A DNA stretch of 64,000 nucleotides. Source: Rhynchonema sp. JSB1_4 (Eukaryota; Nematoda; Chromadorea; Monhysterida; Xyalidae). The DNA is taken from assembly GCA_030248065.1 (NCBI GenBank), contig JASAMV010005842.1, forward strand, positions 30,842-94,841, in the 5' to 3' direction. Positions 13,101 through 24,646 of the stretch are shown one piece after another; position 1 is the stretch's first letter, and each line of letters opens with the position of its first letter. Under the pieces are notes generated by a model, which saw only the letters and a program-made list of their open reading frames with translations, ran no database searches and was not told where the DNA came from. A program made the position numbers and the translations under genes.

Positions 13101-16100
13101 CCACTTTCCGCGACAGCAAAGACTCACAAAGCTGAATGAAAACAATAGCGCAGTCGCGAATGACAATGTCAATGAACAGCTTCATTGCGCACCAGGGTGC
13201 AGAGCGTAGTATGTACACACGTATACAGTACACATCAAGTCTGGCCATAAAACTTTGACGTCCTTCGGGAATTTGGAAGCGAAGGAAGGAACAGAACGTA
13301 AAATGGCTGATGTCTCAAATAATATATCAGGGTTGTTTTCATCATGGTTTGTATGTTGACACAAGCAATATCCAAAAATCCATCCCCACCTTCAATTCCT
13401 GCAGCAGCGCATTTCCTTCATCCAAGCTCAGATCTGATCGGTCATATCGACTTTCGAGCAGCTCGGCCTGTTTCTGCATCCATTGTTCGCAACCGCGTGC
13501 CTCGTCCAACACCTGCATGGTTTTGGAATATTAGTGTCACGAGCACAAGTTTGCTCACATGTACAGACCAGAATACTATACTGCACCAGTTTAAAAATTT
13601 TCGCATATATGAATTTATTGCGTAACCGCGATGAAGACAGTCCATAGGACTATCGATAAAAATCATGATGCAAAATTCCAAAACTAAATAATTATTGGAA
13701 AAATAACAGATTTGAGTCCAGTCGAATCCTGCAGATGTTGCTCCAAACAGTGTTCCAACCCGAGCAGCCATTCCCATTTCGATCGGATCGCCTAGAAATC
13801 AAAAGAGGATATTCATGTTGGTTGATTGATTGGTCAAGCATAACAGTAGTGACATCAACTTTGAAAGTCAACGACTACGGCTACGATTGAAATAGGGCAA
13901 GGCATCTTTTTGTTTGGGATAAATTTTGCTTTACAGCTGAGGCAGTAATATTGGAGAAGGCGTTCGTTGGGGTCATATACTTTAGTCGTGGTCGTTGTAT
14001 GGTTGCCTTCAAATATGATGCGACTAGGTCATCAATTTAGGCAACAAATCTATACCAACCTTCAAATAGTACTCGATGACAGCGGACGCGGCATGGCCCT
14101 GATTGGACAAGGCCGCACCCTGATTGTAGACCTCATTGAATTGTTGTTCGTGCAATTCAATCTCGTGCGCCAATTGCTTCTGATAATTGATCAACACTGG
14201 AAGATCCAATTGTTCAACATTCGACCAGTCACGGTTGATTTCCTTGATAAATCAGGGACAATTTTTATTCTTGATGACACGAATTCTGACCAGCGTAAAA
14301 GTTCTTTCGTTCCGTTGGCTGAATTAAGTATCCATCACCATCTCTAAATATCGAAATATCATACTCAAAGTCATGTGACCAAGACTAGACCGATCATCAG
14401 TTTCACATGTCGATTGCATAATATGACATCAGAAAGCTTTTGCTTGCGCGCACGGCACCAATATTCCAAATATTAAAATCATACCCCTTCTTCGCGAACA
14501 CCGATCCAAGCGAGTTCGTGTTGTGCCGCTCGCACGAACGCAATCAACGAATCAAAATCCAGCATCAGCTGGGTCGATAGCTCCTGAAACATTACGCCTG
14601 TCAAGTGATTCGTTTGAGTTGCCTGATTATCAAGTCCGCACTGACCCTTAGCTGATCGTAGCTCGACTCCAACACGGACAACATGTCGCAGTAGACGCCC
14701 GAGTCATCGGCCGAAATCTCACTCTGAAGGAAAAAAGTGTATCTGGCTGCGAACCAATATAAACATTTTATGAAACATCGACGGCGTTCTCTGTTTCCGG
14801 GTACATGTACTGGGGTGCTACAGGCAGTGTAGTCGCGCGTGTAGCGTGTCGTTTGGGCTTATCTTGGAGTGGCCAGCTAACTGGTCCATTCAGTTCGTCA
14901 ACTCGCCCCGAATATGCCACGTGTATTAATTCCCGCGCTCACTCGGGGCTGTTGTAAAGTTGCCGAAGTGATTTGGCCACCCGAGTTGGCCACTTGCAAT
15001 ATTAGCCGGTCTTTTTTGCACACAGTTCGGCTGTTACCGAAATTTTTCACGCTCCTGCAACAATCTCCAACAACTTCCGCAGTAAAAGTCGCGACGTCTA
15101 ATAGCGCGGGTCTTGTTCATACGCAGGGCACTAATATTCCCAATTGACGCCCCACCTGACGAGTGATGCACCGATCGACACTTTGTCTGAAATCACCAAT
15201 GTCTCTGTGATCGTTTTGATGCTGCCGATACAACTCCTCCAACACTGGCAGTTCGTGTGAGAATTGCAGATTCGACAGATCTTGCTGTAATGTTTGAAAG
15301 CACAAGTAGGCGGGTGATGTTTCATTGACTGGATGGCAGAGCAATTAATTTCGTCAATTCGTTTGTTCGACCGAAGCAACAAAGGCAGTTTTGAATTCGG
15401 GACTTCCGAATTCTGAGATGCTGACAACATCCAGATGAAATAAAGATTGGTGGAAAATCTGGACTCGGAACAAGTTTTTGTTAAACCGGGCAACCGGATA
15501 TCGCATGCTCTCAGAATCCGGCCTTTCGCAATAAAATGTGACTATATACGATGAGTGATCACAAAAACATCGTTCAAACAAAATGAAATGCGTTTAAATT
15601 GTGAGCATTAAATTTTAAAAAATTGCTTTCGGGAACAAACTCGAGCTTGTGCCGACTTACGCTCCCCCTTTTGATCAGGCAACGGCAGCACATTTAGTAG
15701 GGAATCCAACCAGCTCGTCAACCAACAGCCACGTGTGAAACTGTGAAATGTTTCACAAAGGTTTCATCTGTCAGCGAGCTGGTTCTTGTCTCAGTCTCAC
15801 TGCCTTTCATGATCAAAAGGGTGAGCGTAAGTCGGCACAAGCTCGCGTTTGTTCCTGAAAGCAACTTTTCAAAGATAAATTCTGACAGTTTTAACGTGGT
15901 TTATCTCGTTTGATCGTTGTTTTTGTGACCGTTGGACATAAACAGTCTAACTGCGTAGTAAAAAAGCAAGCATGAGATATACGGTTTCCCGCTTTAAATG
16001 CCATAAACAGCCAATCACATCCAGGAACATGACATCCAAAAGTCACTCCATTCAAGCATTGTGTCGAGTTCGACGCCTGCCCTTGATTTTCAGGGCTGTT

Positions 16101-16893
16101 TCACCATATATAACCAAATGTTTCACAACACATACAATTTTCTGTTCAATCCAGTCGGTCCGTTCATCACAGAGTCCGAACACTTCGGTCCGCGCCCGCT
16201 CATAGTGTTCGTTGCGGCCCGGGTCCAGTGCCCAGTCCTGCGGGATCTGAACGTAACGCTCGTCCGTGCCGCGGTACAATGGCGTGACACTGGAAGAGCG
16301 ACTGGCTGGCTGGCTGTCTAGCTGATGTTTCATTCAGCTTACTTGGCTTGTTACGTAGCTTTGATGGTGAACGTTTTCAGCGATATAAATTTCCCTGCCA
16401 TTTAAGCTTCCTTCCAACTACTAATTATGTACGTGGATAATGAATATTCTTCATTGTTGCCAATGAGAGCGCAAATCCTGCTATAACAAGAGGGTAGCAT
16501 ACGCCAGGTTTAGAGCAAACGTTTAAAAGTCTTGGTCTAGGCTGGAGAGCAAGTTTAATGGGATAATTGATCACATTACGTAGTCAACTCAGATCATCGA
16601 CTAAAGTCGTCTACCTAAAGCAGCCCTTAGTAAGCGCGAGAAATAGTTCTCCAGCATTGGCATGAGTTGACCACTTTAGTCGACGACATACTTCAACCAT
16701 AACACTCACGTGTGCTGCGTGCGCATCAGCCTTTCACCAGTGGGACTGCGCTGTGGGCTGCCCGTGCCTGTACTGCCCAACGTGCCACCAATGTTGCCAA
16801 TGCCGCCCCCACTTTTCTTCACCTGAAAATATACAGGATATCAGAGGGCTATGTTTTTGTCTTCACTTTTTCTTGCATTTCTTTCTTTTTAAA

Positions 16894-16928
<35 letters not shown>

Positions 16929-17574
16929 AAAAACAATACGCAATGTACACTGAGTGCAGTAATGTTGGTCTGTTTCGCCCTGCTCTCGCAGACAGACCGA
17001 GGCGCCCAGGGCTCGTCAGTGCGAACGCCTCTGGCAAATTTGCCTCCAAAAAGACCCACCAGCAGATCTTATTGCTGGTGTGTAACATCACTGCGCGGGG
17101 CACGCGAATTTATGCTACTCGCACAAGTTGTCCTCCACCAATGGCATATAAGTGCGTATGCTTTTGACTTTCCCGAACCAGCCTTCGAAGGGCGATGCAC
17201 CAGGTCATCGTCAGTACGAATGCAAAAGCGATCGACGCGTCAGAATCAGAAGAAAAACACGCACGAAACTCGTTTATGCTCACGTGAAACATCACCCGCT
17301 TTGGCGTGCACAAGTCAGTACTACGACGTGCGCGTGCACACGGTACTGAACAAACTTTTTCCGACGGCTTTTAGATATATGGTGTTGAGAAGCAAAGTTG
17401 ACAGCGTTTGACTGATTGATCACACTCATGCCTGAGCTTTGTACAATATGAAACATCTCCTATGTATATACATACCGTATGCCTGACGCGCGATTGTTCC
17501 ATGGTTCGCGATTTGCGACTCACACGCGGACCGCGATCGAGACTGAGTCCGATATCGGACGAATCCGATGCCAT
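1169..17574 (-). CDS. Plakin-domain cytolinker (spectraplakin/VAB-10-like, no CH domain), 29 exons
   Basis: Plakins link cytoskeletal filaments to junctions. Exons read from high to low coordinate: 17476-17574, 16710-16822, 16136-16313, 15156-15284, 14646-14723, 14485-14583, 14060-14242, 13708-13791, 13390-13512, 12834-12983, 12663-12752, 12077-12236, 11189-11383, 10117-10283, 9643-9782, 9281-9419, 8674-8864, 8193-8286, 7687-7833, 7092-7202, 6747-6857, 5662-5880, 4533-4748, 3841-4003, 3219-3330, 2437-2545, 2252-2324, 1742-1922, 1169-1298. They sum to 3,984 bases with every phase matching. Residues 1-130 are Ser-rich. About 131-890 form the plakin domain (HELAWIGVREEG, RWENVC, VNHEGGKFIREAK), with an SH3-like insert near 390-460. 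Residues 928-1072 are an Arg/Glu coiled coil, 1073-1327 a disordered Ser/Arg/Pro tail ending THVKLV. Weak donors: exons 8 (GTTATT), 16 and 25 (GTCGG). Family call from remembered plakin motifs. CH domains or plakin repeats could belong to other isoforms outside this model. Confidence 0.88.
1542..1734. mobile_element. TA-flanked MITE, AAGGCAAACTACG family, 7 bp from plakin exon 28
   Basis: The termini AAGGCAAACTACGCCAACAC and its inverted copy (gttggcgtagtttgcatt) are flanked by TA. This fits Tc1/mariner-type insertion. The right edge lies 7 bases from the end of plakin exon 28 at 1742. Confidence 0.82.
2723..2900. mobile_element. Hairpin MITE, GGGCGGACTTAGG / TTTCCGGA family, TAA duplication
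   Basis: The left end GGGCGGACTTAGGTTGAATC and the right end ttaaccttagttcgccc are inverted. The interior consists of repeated ttccggaaa-type palindromes. A 3-bp TAA flanks both sides, as in PIF/Harbinger insertions. It lies in a plakin intron. Confidence 0.82.
3798..3836 (+). repeat. CAA trinucleotide repeat at the plakin exon 24 donor
   Basis: An (AAC)n tract abuts the exon 24 donor. On the transcribed strand the intron starts GTTGGTGTTGTTGTTG, so the repeat itself supplies the donor region. Confidence 0.85.
4533..5880 (-). repeat. Tandem duplication of the coiled-coil exon of the plakin gene
   Basis: Exons 22 (5662-5880, 73 codons) and 23 (4533-4748, 72 codons) encode nearly the same Arg/Glu-rich helix. 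Both open AALDRER and both end with ERARLAAL. The similarity runs into the intron beyond the acceptor (gatgggttacggt near 4757 and 5893, then an atgcgctta block). This points to a recent segmental duplication and not to convergence. Both exons are phase 0 at each end, so either could be skipped without a frameshift, and the product has about 145 residues of continuous coiled coil. Confidence 0.9.
5398..5514. mobile_element. Foldback element, GTCAACTTAAGTTGTCAAAT family
   Basis: The left arm gtcaaatcacttcgtca is repeated inverted as tgacgaagtgatttgac near 5481. Related elements lie at 16576-16700 and 21309-21515. It is intronic in the plakin gene. Confidence 0.7.
7321..7395. repeat. Short inverted repeat GACCAGCGTA ... 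TACGCTGGTC
   Basis: The ends gaccagcgtaa and ctacgctggtc face each other. Single arms of the same sequence recur at about 9915, 9968, 14289, 25932 and 30897, suggesting a degraded small transposon family. Confidence 0.55.
10772..11062. mobile_element. Fragments of the GTGAGCAGATAAACGCGG hairpin family
   Basis: Three copies of gtgagcagataaacgcggaa occur, paired with inverted gcattccgc blocks. They match the complete element at 62070-62247. Intronic in the plakin gene. Confidence 0.7.
16576..16700. mobile_element. Foldback element related to 5398-5514
   Basis: The arm gtcaactcagatcatcgact is mirrored by gttgaccactttagtcgacg. The centre contains aaagcagccc, shared with the 5.4-kb copy. Intronic in the plakin gene. 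Confidence 0.65.
16890..16924 (+). repeat. Poly-T tract
   Basis: About 34 T in a plakin intron. On the transcribed strand it is poly-A, downstream of the exon 1 donor and upstream of the exon 2 acceptor. Confidence 0.9.
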
Positions 17575-20500
17575 TCGATCAATTGATTAATTGATTGATT
17601 GGCTCTGATCGGTTATTGATTGACAGCGATTGGTTTTTTTTGATCGACTTGCTGCAATAGAATAGATTTTTTTTGGACTTTTAGTGCTGTGCGTATAATA
17701 AGTGCACTCATGGATTTAGTGGTGAAATTACGGCCGCTGCTGTGAAACTTAGCGTTGTGCACCTGCGATTGAGCTTCTTACGTGGACCTCATATACCCAA
17801 ACTTTCAATGTTCTGACAAGTTTTTTGGCGAACTGAATATGAATCGATCAAATTATATCGAAGTAACACAGATGTCGAGCAATACGCGAAAATAAAACAG
17901 GCCGGTTCGGTTCTGAACAATAAAATTATTGCGTTGTAAAGGGCAGATAAACAAACAAAAGAGCGCGCATTTTGATCATAGAACAATCAAACAGAATCAG
18001 TCGTAATTAGTAGACAATTGTTTTTCTAACGATCGCACATATCAACGAATAAAAACCGGATTGCAACGCGGATTTGCGTTTATCCTGTTTTTTGCGACGA
18101 GTTTATGAAACATTAATGATGTTATGTTGGTCCAGTTCCGCATCAGCGAAACCTGACAGGGAGTGACTAGGTATATTATCGTGATCCAAACTCCGCCCAT
18201 TTTTTCACATGTTTAGGTGACGTGTTTGGGGTCATTGCAGTTTTGTACAATAAAAAGGCGGCTCTTTACTCTTTGAACAGTGGTCGGTGATTAGGTTGTA
18301 TTGTGTACAACCAGGGCCAAATACCGTTCTAACCCAAATTGACACCCCCACAAATTATCGTGTCAGCCATAATAACGAATCTCCAACTTCTGTAATATCA
18401 ATCAAAGACGATGATACGGATTGTTTCCCAAATCCGGCCCTGACGTGGACATGGTCGTGTGGTTTTAACGACAAACGGAAAGTACATTCTAACTGTATAA
18501 AACAGTAAAATAATACATCCATCTGTGGATCTCGACGAAATTCGAATTTGGTTTTGAGAAATTTGCACACATAAAACAGACGTGCATGCTGACCATTCAT
18601 GAAGACGTAAATAAAATAATTTCAGAATATACACGGTCCCTGTATGTTTTATGCACACATGAGCAGGAAAACTTTCAAAACTATACATTACCCACCGAAG
18701 TATAGCAGCAAGAAATAACAGAAACTAATACATGCGCAGGCCAGATTGAACATTCTATATTTTTCGGTATGTGCTCCTATAACCAGTAATGAAGACATCA
18801 GAGAGAGAGAAAGACGCAATAATTTTCGCTCACACATGGCTGCCTGCGTGCGAGTATAAACACGTCCAGTTAGATTTTCACCAGTTTTTACTTGCGCAAA
18901 ATTTACGAAAGAAACAAATAAAAACGTTATTGCACTCACAGAATCATGCGCAGATATGTACATGTGGTGTAAATAAACGTACGGATATTTGAACAATATT
19001 ATGATGGATTTATTATTTGGAGATCATCATGGGAGCGTAATGCGCGAACCTTAATTTGCTTTGTTGCAAAAGTCGCCGACAGAAAGTTCTTTGTAATTTT
19101 GCCCCGAAACTGTCAATTTTATTCTTCTTAGTAAATTCGCGCCGTTCCGCGATAGCAAAAATAAAAGATGTTCTCAAAGGCAGGCCGAAATCAAATCCAA
19201 AACGAACAGAGAAAATAGTAAAAAGAACAATTCGAACGAAAATTTTATCCAAACCACAGCCGGCAGAATCAAAACGTGTGCCACTCAGAACTGTACATCA
19301 GAACCACCCATGTAAACTAGCCCAGGGAAATGTTTGACAACACTGCTGAACAGACAAGGGGCATCGTCATGGCACGCACCACACGTTGGCAGGCGGTTTC
19401 GCTCGACCCATTGGTTTGCGGCCGGAAGTCACGCCATAGACGAGGCGTTTGGTTTGCAGACTCCAAAAACAACGAAAATGCCCACTCGCCGAATGCCGAA
19501 GAGACCTTTCAAGCTGAGGAACAACACCCAGAACAAACGCAGATTCAGCCCTATACATAGTTTTGAAATAAACCTGTTGTGCCGTACAGCCAGCCCAATC
19601 GCACAAAAAACAACCCGGCCCGTACAATAGTGAAGCAATTTGTGTGCTGCGCGAAAACAGGTCTAATTTGTCATTGAGAAGTAATTAAAGAAGTCGTCTT
19701 TATTTAGTGCGAACATTTATATATAAATGTGACAGTGAGAGTGGGACTGTTGGAGCAGAAGAAATGAAAAAAGACTTGGAGAGAGACGCATGTATGTATG
19801 TACCTACTATGTACATACCTGTGGTGGTACACCTGACAGAAGGTGGGTAGGTTAGGTTAGGTATACCATGGAGCCTGTGCTGGTCGAATGCAAAATGTCC
19901 ATAGTTTTTTGTGTTAAAACATATCGGTGTGATGAAGCACCAGCCGAAATCGAGGAGCTATAATACATGTCGGCAGCACGATAACTGAGAACCATGTCGC
20001 AAAACTTTGTTGTCCGGAGCACTGCTTTGAAAATAATTGATGTTATAGTTAAAACTAGTCTCGAGATCTGGGCACACTATGATTTTACAGAATCTGTATT
20101 ATCACGATCAAAGCGTGATAAAGCGATACACTGAAGATGACCACTGGCGTCTGAGACTGAGCAGCATAGTGACTTTTTTCTGCCAGGAAACTCGATTTAC
20201 CAGAAAACTCATCTCTGCGAACGCATTGATAACGTTACCTGAGTATAATATTGTTTGTCTAGCTATAGCAGTATTACAGCGCTGATGTATGGGTAGGTAC
20301 CTTTCTTACTATAATACCTATTGAACAGTTGCGTTGAATAAAAGTTTCCCTCTCAAAAAATTGATATGAAACTTTGGTGACCGCTGCGGATCAGACTCAC
20401 ATCCACCATGGACCATCATGTGAATCCAGCCGTCCAAACTGTATTTAATGAGTGACACCCGTGCACTAATACAACTTGTTACAGTGCACTGATGTTTCAC

Positions 20501-21308
20501 AGCCAATATGAAAATATACCTTTTGACCCAGACCACGAAGGCCAAACCGGCCTTGTGTGTAGTGTATGCTATTTCCAGGCAAGCGTGTCTGCTGGGGGTA
20601 GCACAACAACACTTTTCTTACGTACATGTATGTATAAAGTTGTTTGTGAAAGCATTGCGCAAGTATTCTGTATTATGTTTTAATATATTGACGCAAATCT
20701 ATCAAAACTGTCACACAATACTACCAGACTCGCCTGATACCTTCTACTGACGGGGGTATTGACTTTCAGTAAAAAACGTGCTATTATGCACACGCATAAA
20801 AATGCACAGTCTGCCTGTCTGTATAATAATGCTGATACATGCACATGCAAGAAACTAGTTACGAAAGTTTAGTTTCGTTTGCTTACACTTTTGGAAATAC
20901 ACACCATCATACAATGCAGCAAGCCCAAAACGAGCGCTATTGAGTAAGAAAAATGGGAATGCAATATTACTAAGGGTGTACTCTTATTGAACCAAACCGC
21001 ATTTATACCGTAAGACGACTCTCTGAACAAGTACAGGTACTGTACTAGTGTGCATAACAGACTGATAATTTGATGAAAATATTTGTTACTGGCTCAATGC
21101 CCGAAAACCACTGCTAACGCCGAGAAGCCCAAACAAAGTGAAAGACTATATATTGTCTCAGTATTAGCTCACAAACTAGCAAATTGCTGCACACTTTAAA
21201 ACGGGTAAATGCAACACAAGGCTATCCCAAACCACATCTGCAGCCACAGCATAGTAACAAAAAGCTCCAATTATGTGCGCATACTGTATGTATGTTGAAC
21301 TCATCATC

Positions 21309-21515
21309 TCAGATCGTCAACTAGTGTGGTCAACTCACGCCAAATGCAGTGGTGTCGTTGGGGGGGGGGGAAGGGGGGTTACCCCCTAATATCCGGTATC
21401 TTGATTTTTTCACCCAGGGGTATCCAGTATCCTGACTTTTTGATTTCCCAACGACACCACTGGCCAAATGTAGGCTGCCTGAGTTCACGGCCTTAGTTGA
21501 CGATCGGTTGACCAC
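21309..21515. mobile_element. Foldback element carrying a nested hAT-like MITE
   Basis: The outer arms agatcgtcaact and agttgacgatc are inverted copies. The element is interrupted at 21347-21462 by the hAT-like insertion. Confidence 0.65.
21347..21462. mobile_element. hAT-like MITE, CAGTGGTGTCGTTG family, TSD GCCAAATG
   Basis: The termini CAGTGGTGTCGTTGG and CCAACGACACCACTG are perfect inverted repeats. Both sides carry the 8-base duplication gccaaatg (21339-21346 and 21463-21470). Terminal CAG and an 8-bp duplication fit the hAT superfamily. Confidence 0.92.
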
Positions 21516-21807
21516 TTTTCAATTAGCCGGTTACGTGTGGTGTGCAGTAAGTAACCAGTGTTCTGAAGAAGCGCAAGGTTTCTATGTTTGACAATAAATC
21601 GTACATGTACCGTCAGCTTTATGACTGGCATATTTTGCCTCCTCTGCGCATGAATAATCTTCCACTGGGAGTGAATATGCTGTTTATTTCATTAGTTTAA
21701 CACCAGTTTCCAAACGAAGGTATTGCACACGCACCAGTGTACAACCACAAGCGTCTACTTAGCTACTTGTACATTTTACTATTTTGAACCTGCAGCATTG
21801 GTATAAT

Positions 21808-22279
21808 CAGGGTTGGGCAAAAAACGTTTTTTTTTCAAAAAATCGTTTTTTAAAACGCCCAGATGACCAAAATATGCCCCCAAAAAAATTGGAAAACGCT
21901 CATGTTGGGAAGAAAACGTGGTTAAATGAAGTAATTCTATGTGTTCTGAGGCAAAATAAACGGGTTTCAACCCTTTTCTAGCGAGTTGTTAAGATCCCAT
22001 ATCAGACCCGCATCATGGGACCAACTTTGGCCGGGGTCAACATTGAAAGTCAAACTCCGTATATCGACGTAATCTCGACAAAGTAAAAATTGGCCGAAAA
22101 TTTTTTGAAAAAAATAGGACAAAAAATTGATTTTCCTTGATAATCAGGGTAATTTCCTCGAAAAATCTGGGAAAATCAAGGAAATGCAGGATTAAAAAAA
22201 CGAAAAACGACCCAGGCGTTTTTTTAAAAAAACGTCGTTTTTTAAGAAAAAACGCCGTCGTTTTTTTTGCCCAACCCTG
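21808..22279. mobile_element. hAT-like MITE, CAGGGTTGGGCAAAAAACG family, TSD GGTATAAT
   Basis: The ends CAGGGTTGGGCAAAAAACG and tttttgcccaaccctg are inverted. The 8-base duplication ggtataat is at 21800-21807 and 22280-22287. Internal sequence is AT-rich with poly-T/poly-A and no transposase. Fragments of the family lie at about 724 and 53850. Confidence 0.92.
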
Positions 22280-22608
22280 GGTATAATATCCGTCTTTGAG
22301 CGGGCGGGTGTGTAAGTTAACACAAACTAACATTATCTTGAACCGCGCAGAGTACACGTATGTAGTTATGACCATCTTGGTGCAATTTTTGTACGAAATC
22401 GTAATAAACCTACGTTGTTTTCCAGAGGTCAAGCAAATACGAACGAAAGAATGTTCAGCGTTATTTGGAATTTACAGCTGAACATTAGACAATTTTGGTT
22501 GAAATACGAAATACCATCTGGAGAACCGTATGACCCCCTTCGAACACTTTTGACTTGCTTGCAATGAAGTATAGATTTTCCGCAGGTTTTGAGATTGTAC
22601 TTTGATAA

Positions 22609-22797
22609 GGCCGCACTCAGACAAACGCGAAATGCGAAAAGCGAAAAGTTCAGCACAACAGCAACTCCTAAACCACGGGCCTAAACCACAGTGATGCTCA
22701 AACAAAATGTTTCAGAGGCTGTTTGGAGTGCGCTGTGGATGATGACTACGCTGAAAAACTTTTCGCTTTTCGCTTTTCGCGTTTGTCTGAGTGCGGC
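22609..22797. mobile_element. Hairpin MITE, GGCCGCACTCAGACAAACGC family, TSD TAA
   Basis: The left end ggccgcactcagacaaacgc and right end gcgtttgtctgagtgcggcc are perfect inverted repeats. TAA flanks both sides, as in PIF/Harbinger insertions. Related copies are at 58484-58659 and 59053-59131. Confidence 0.9.
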
Positions 22798-23576
22798 CTA
22801 AACGACAGTTATTTGGATACAAAGCAGCGTACCGTGAATATCAAGGCGAGCAGCAAAAGCCGTCAGACGCGCGCGATGATGTTTCACCATTCAGTGTGGT
22901 TTTACATACCGGAGTTTTTCACATAAAGCCGCGTCCTGAGTCTCTACTCTACCCTTAGGGGGTAAGTGGAAAATTTTCTACCTATAAAGCACTTCATTGT
23001 CAAATTGTCAAAATGCTGCTCTAAACTGTTAAAATCACCCAATTTTTCTCTTGAAGTCCTAGAGCGGCTCTAAGTTATGTATGAATATGTTTCGTTTTTG
23101 TCGGAAGACGAATGTTCCAGTAATTTCCACTTAGAGCCCCTGGGGCTTTATGTGGAAAACTCCGGGCATTCGCTGTGCCCCCCTTGCCTCTCAGGACAGA
23201 CGATGCCAGAATCTCACAACACGAACGTTCTGACTCTGCAATTATGTTGTGATGGAAAAAGTGGTGTTGTGTTTGGGGTGTTGAAAGAGAAGAGCGTGGT
23301 CATGCACAAGCCGATTATAGCTTACATGAAGGTATATACCTATACACTGCACACAAGTTCGTACTATAATACATAACAAACAACAATACTGTGCAAAAAA
23401 GGCACAAAAGTCAAACGCTGAACGAAAAACAGGACCGATTAAACCACCGAACACGCGCGAAAAAAAAACGTGACTCCGTTTTACTGTTTTGAAGCATCTG
23501 TGCAAAGTGCAACAATCTATACTCGGAGTCAGAATCTCAGCGCCATGCATGTCACATTCGAACGCTTGGCATTGTA

Positions 23577-23763
23577 AAGGCAAACTACAAACACGAGCCC
23601 GATTTCGAAGGTGGTGTGTATTCAAAACGAATAGAAAGAGAAAATCATCATGCTCCACTTTGTATTCTTCAACGTGTAACATTTCCCAAATCAGCAGCCA
23701 CGTATGAATGTTTCACAATTCTGCCAGCTGCGAAATCGGGCTCATGTTGGCGTAGTTTGTCTT
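23577..23763. mobile_element. AAGGCAAACTAC family MITE, intergenic copy
   Basis: It matches the element at 1542-1734, including gagcccgatttcgaaggtgg, aaacgaatagaaagagaaa and the terminal cgtagtttgtctta. Confidence 0.8.
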
Positions 23764-24646
23764 ATACATAATGAACTTGGGTGATATGCTACTACACACA
23801 GCACTAATATTCTGAACCGACACGACAATGTCTACACATGCTTCAGTCATGAAAAACCGGTTATCTGAGGCATTTTTTCACACTCACAGTGTTTGTGCAA
23901 GTGCAATAGATAGGTAGGTGGGGGCTAATCCAAAAATCAGACCCAGTCTGGTTATGAAATAATGGCTGGTCACATGCTATAGGTAACGATGAAAGCCAGC
24001 GAACAAAATTGCCTTGTTGATTGTGTGGCTGTCGCAATCAGGGTTTGGCGGGAAAACAGGGAAGTGTCATTCAGCAAACTTTTGATTCTACTTTTCTGTT
24101 TCCGTTGTTTTCCGCATGTTTAATGCGTTTGGCTCACAGATGCAGTGTCAATACAGATCTGTCGCGATTCCCCCAGTTCCTGCTCCTGAACCTCCCTATT
24201 TCAGACTCAGGCCCAAGTTCCCAACCCCAACTTGATTTTTTGTACCAGACTTCCTCCTCATTAGTGTGCAAGAGCCCAAAATTGGCAGATTTAATGTATT
24301 TCTACATTCAAAAAACGTCAAGATAATGCTTTATCCGACCATAGATTATATAGTGGCTTTAAGCAACGTGTGAGCACAAAAATGGCGAAGCGGGAAAACA
24401 GAAACGTATGACTTTGCTATTGATATGGTGACTAAAAAAAGCAAAATCACAACCAACCGGACGTGAAACTTGGAAATAAGTTGTAACATGAACAATAAAA
24501 AGTTGAACTGTATCCTCAATATTATGTAACACCACAACAACAACAAATACGCCCTAATATATCTAGCCTAGCTGTCCCATATAGTGGTTATTACCCCGTG
24601 TGCTTATACGATAGTAATGATGTTTCAACATACTAGACGTGCATAT

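Larger units (their letters stand above)
17575..24646. other. Intergenic region between the plakin and PRDX6 genes
   Basis: No supported exon in 7 kb. Just upstream of the plakin ATG the sequence is a run of ATTGATT units (17576-17620). Beyond it are unique AT-rich spacer and transposons at 21309-21515, 21808-22279, 22609-22797 and 23577-23763. Open frames here are short, overlap on both strands and lack splice-site support. Confidence 0.55.
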
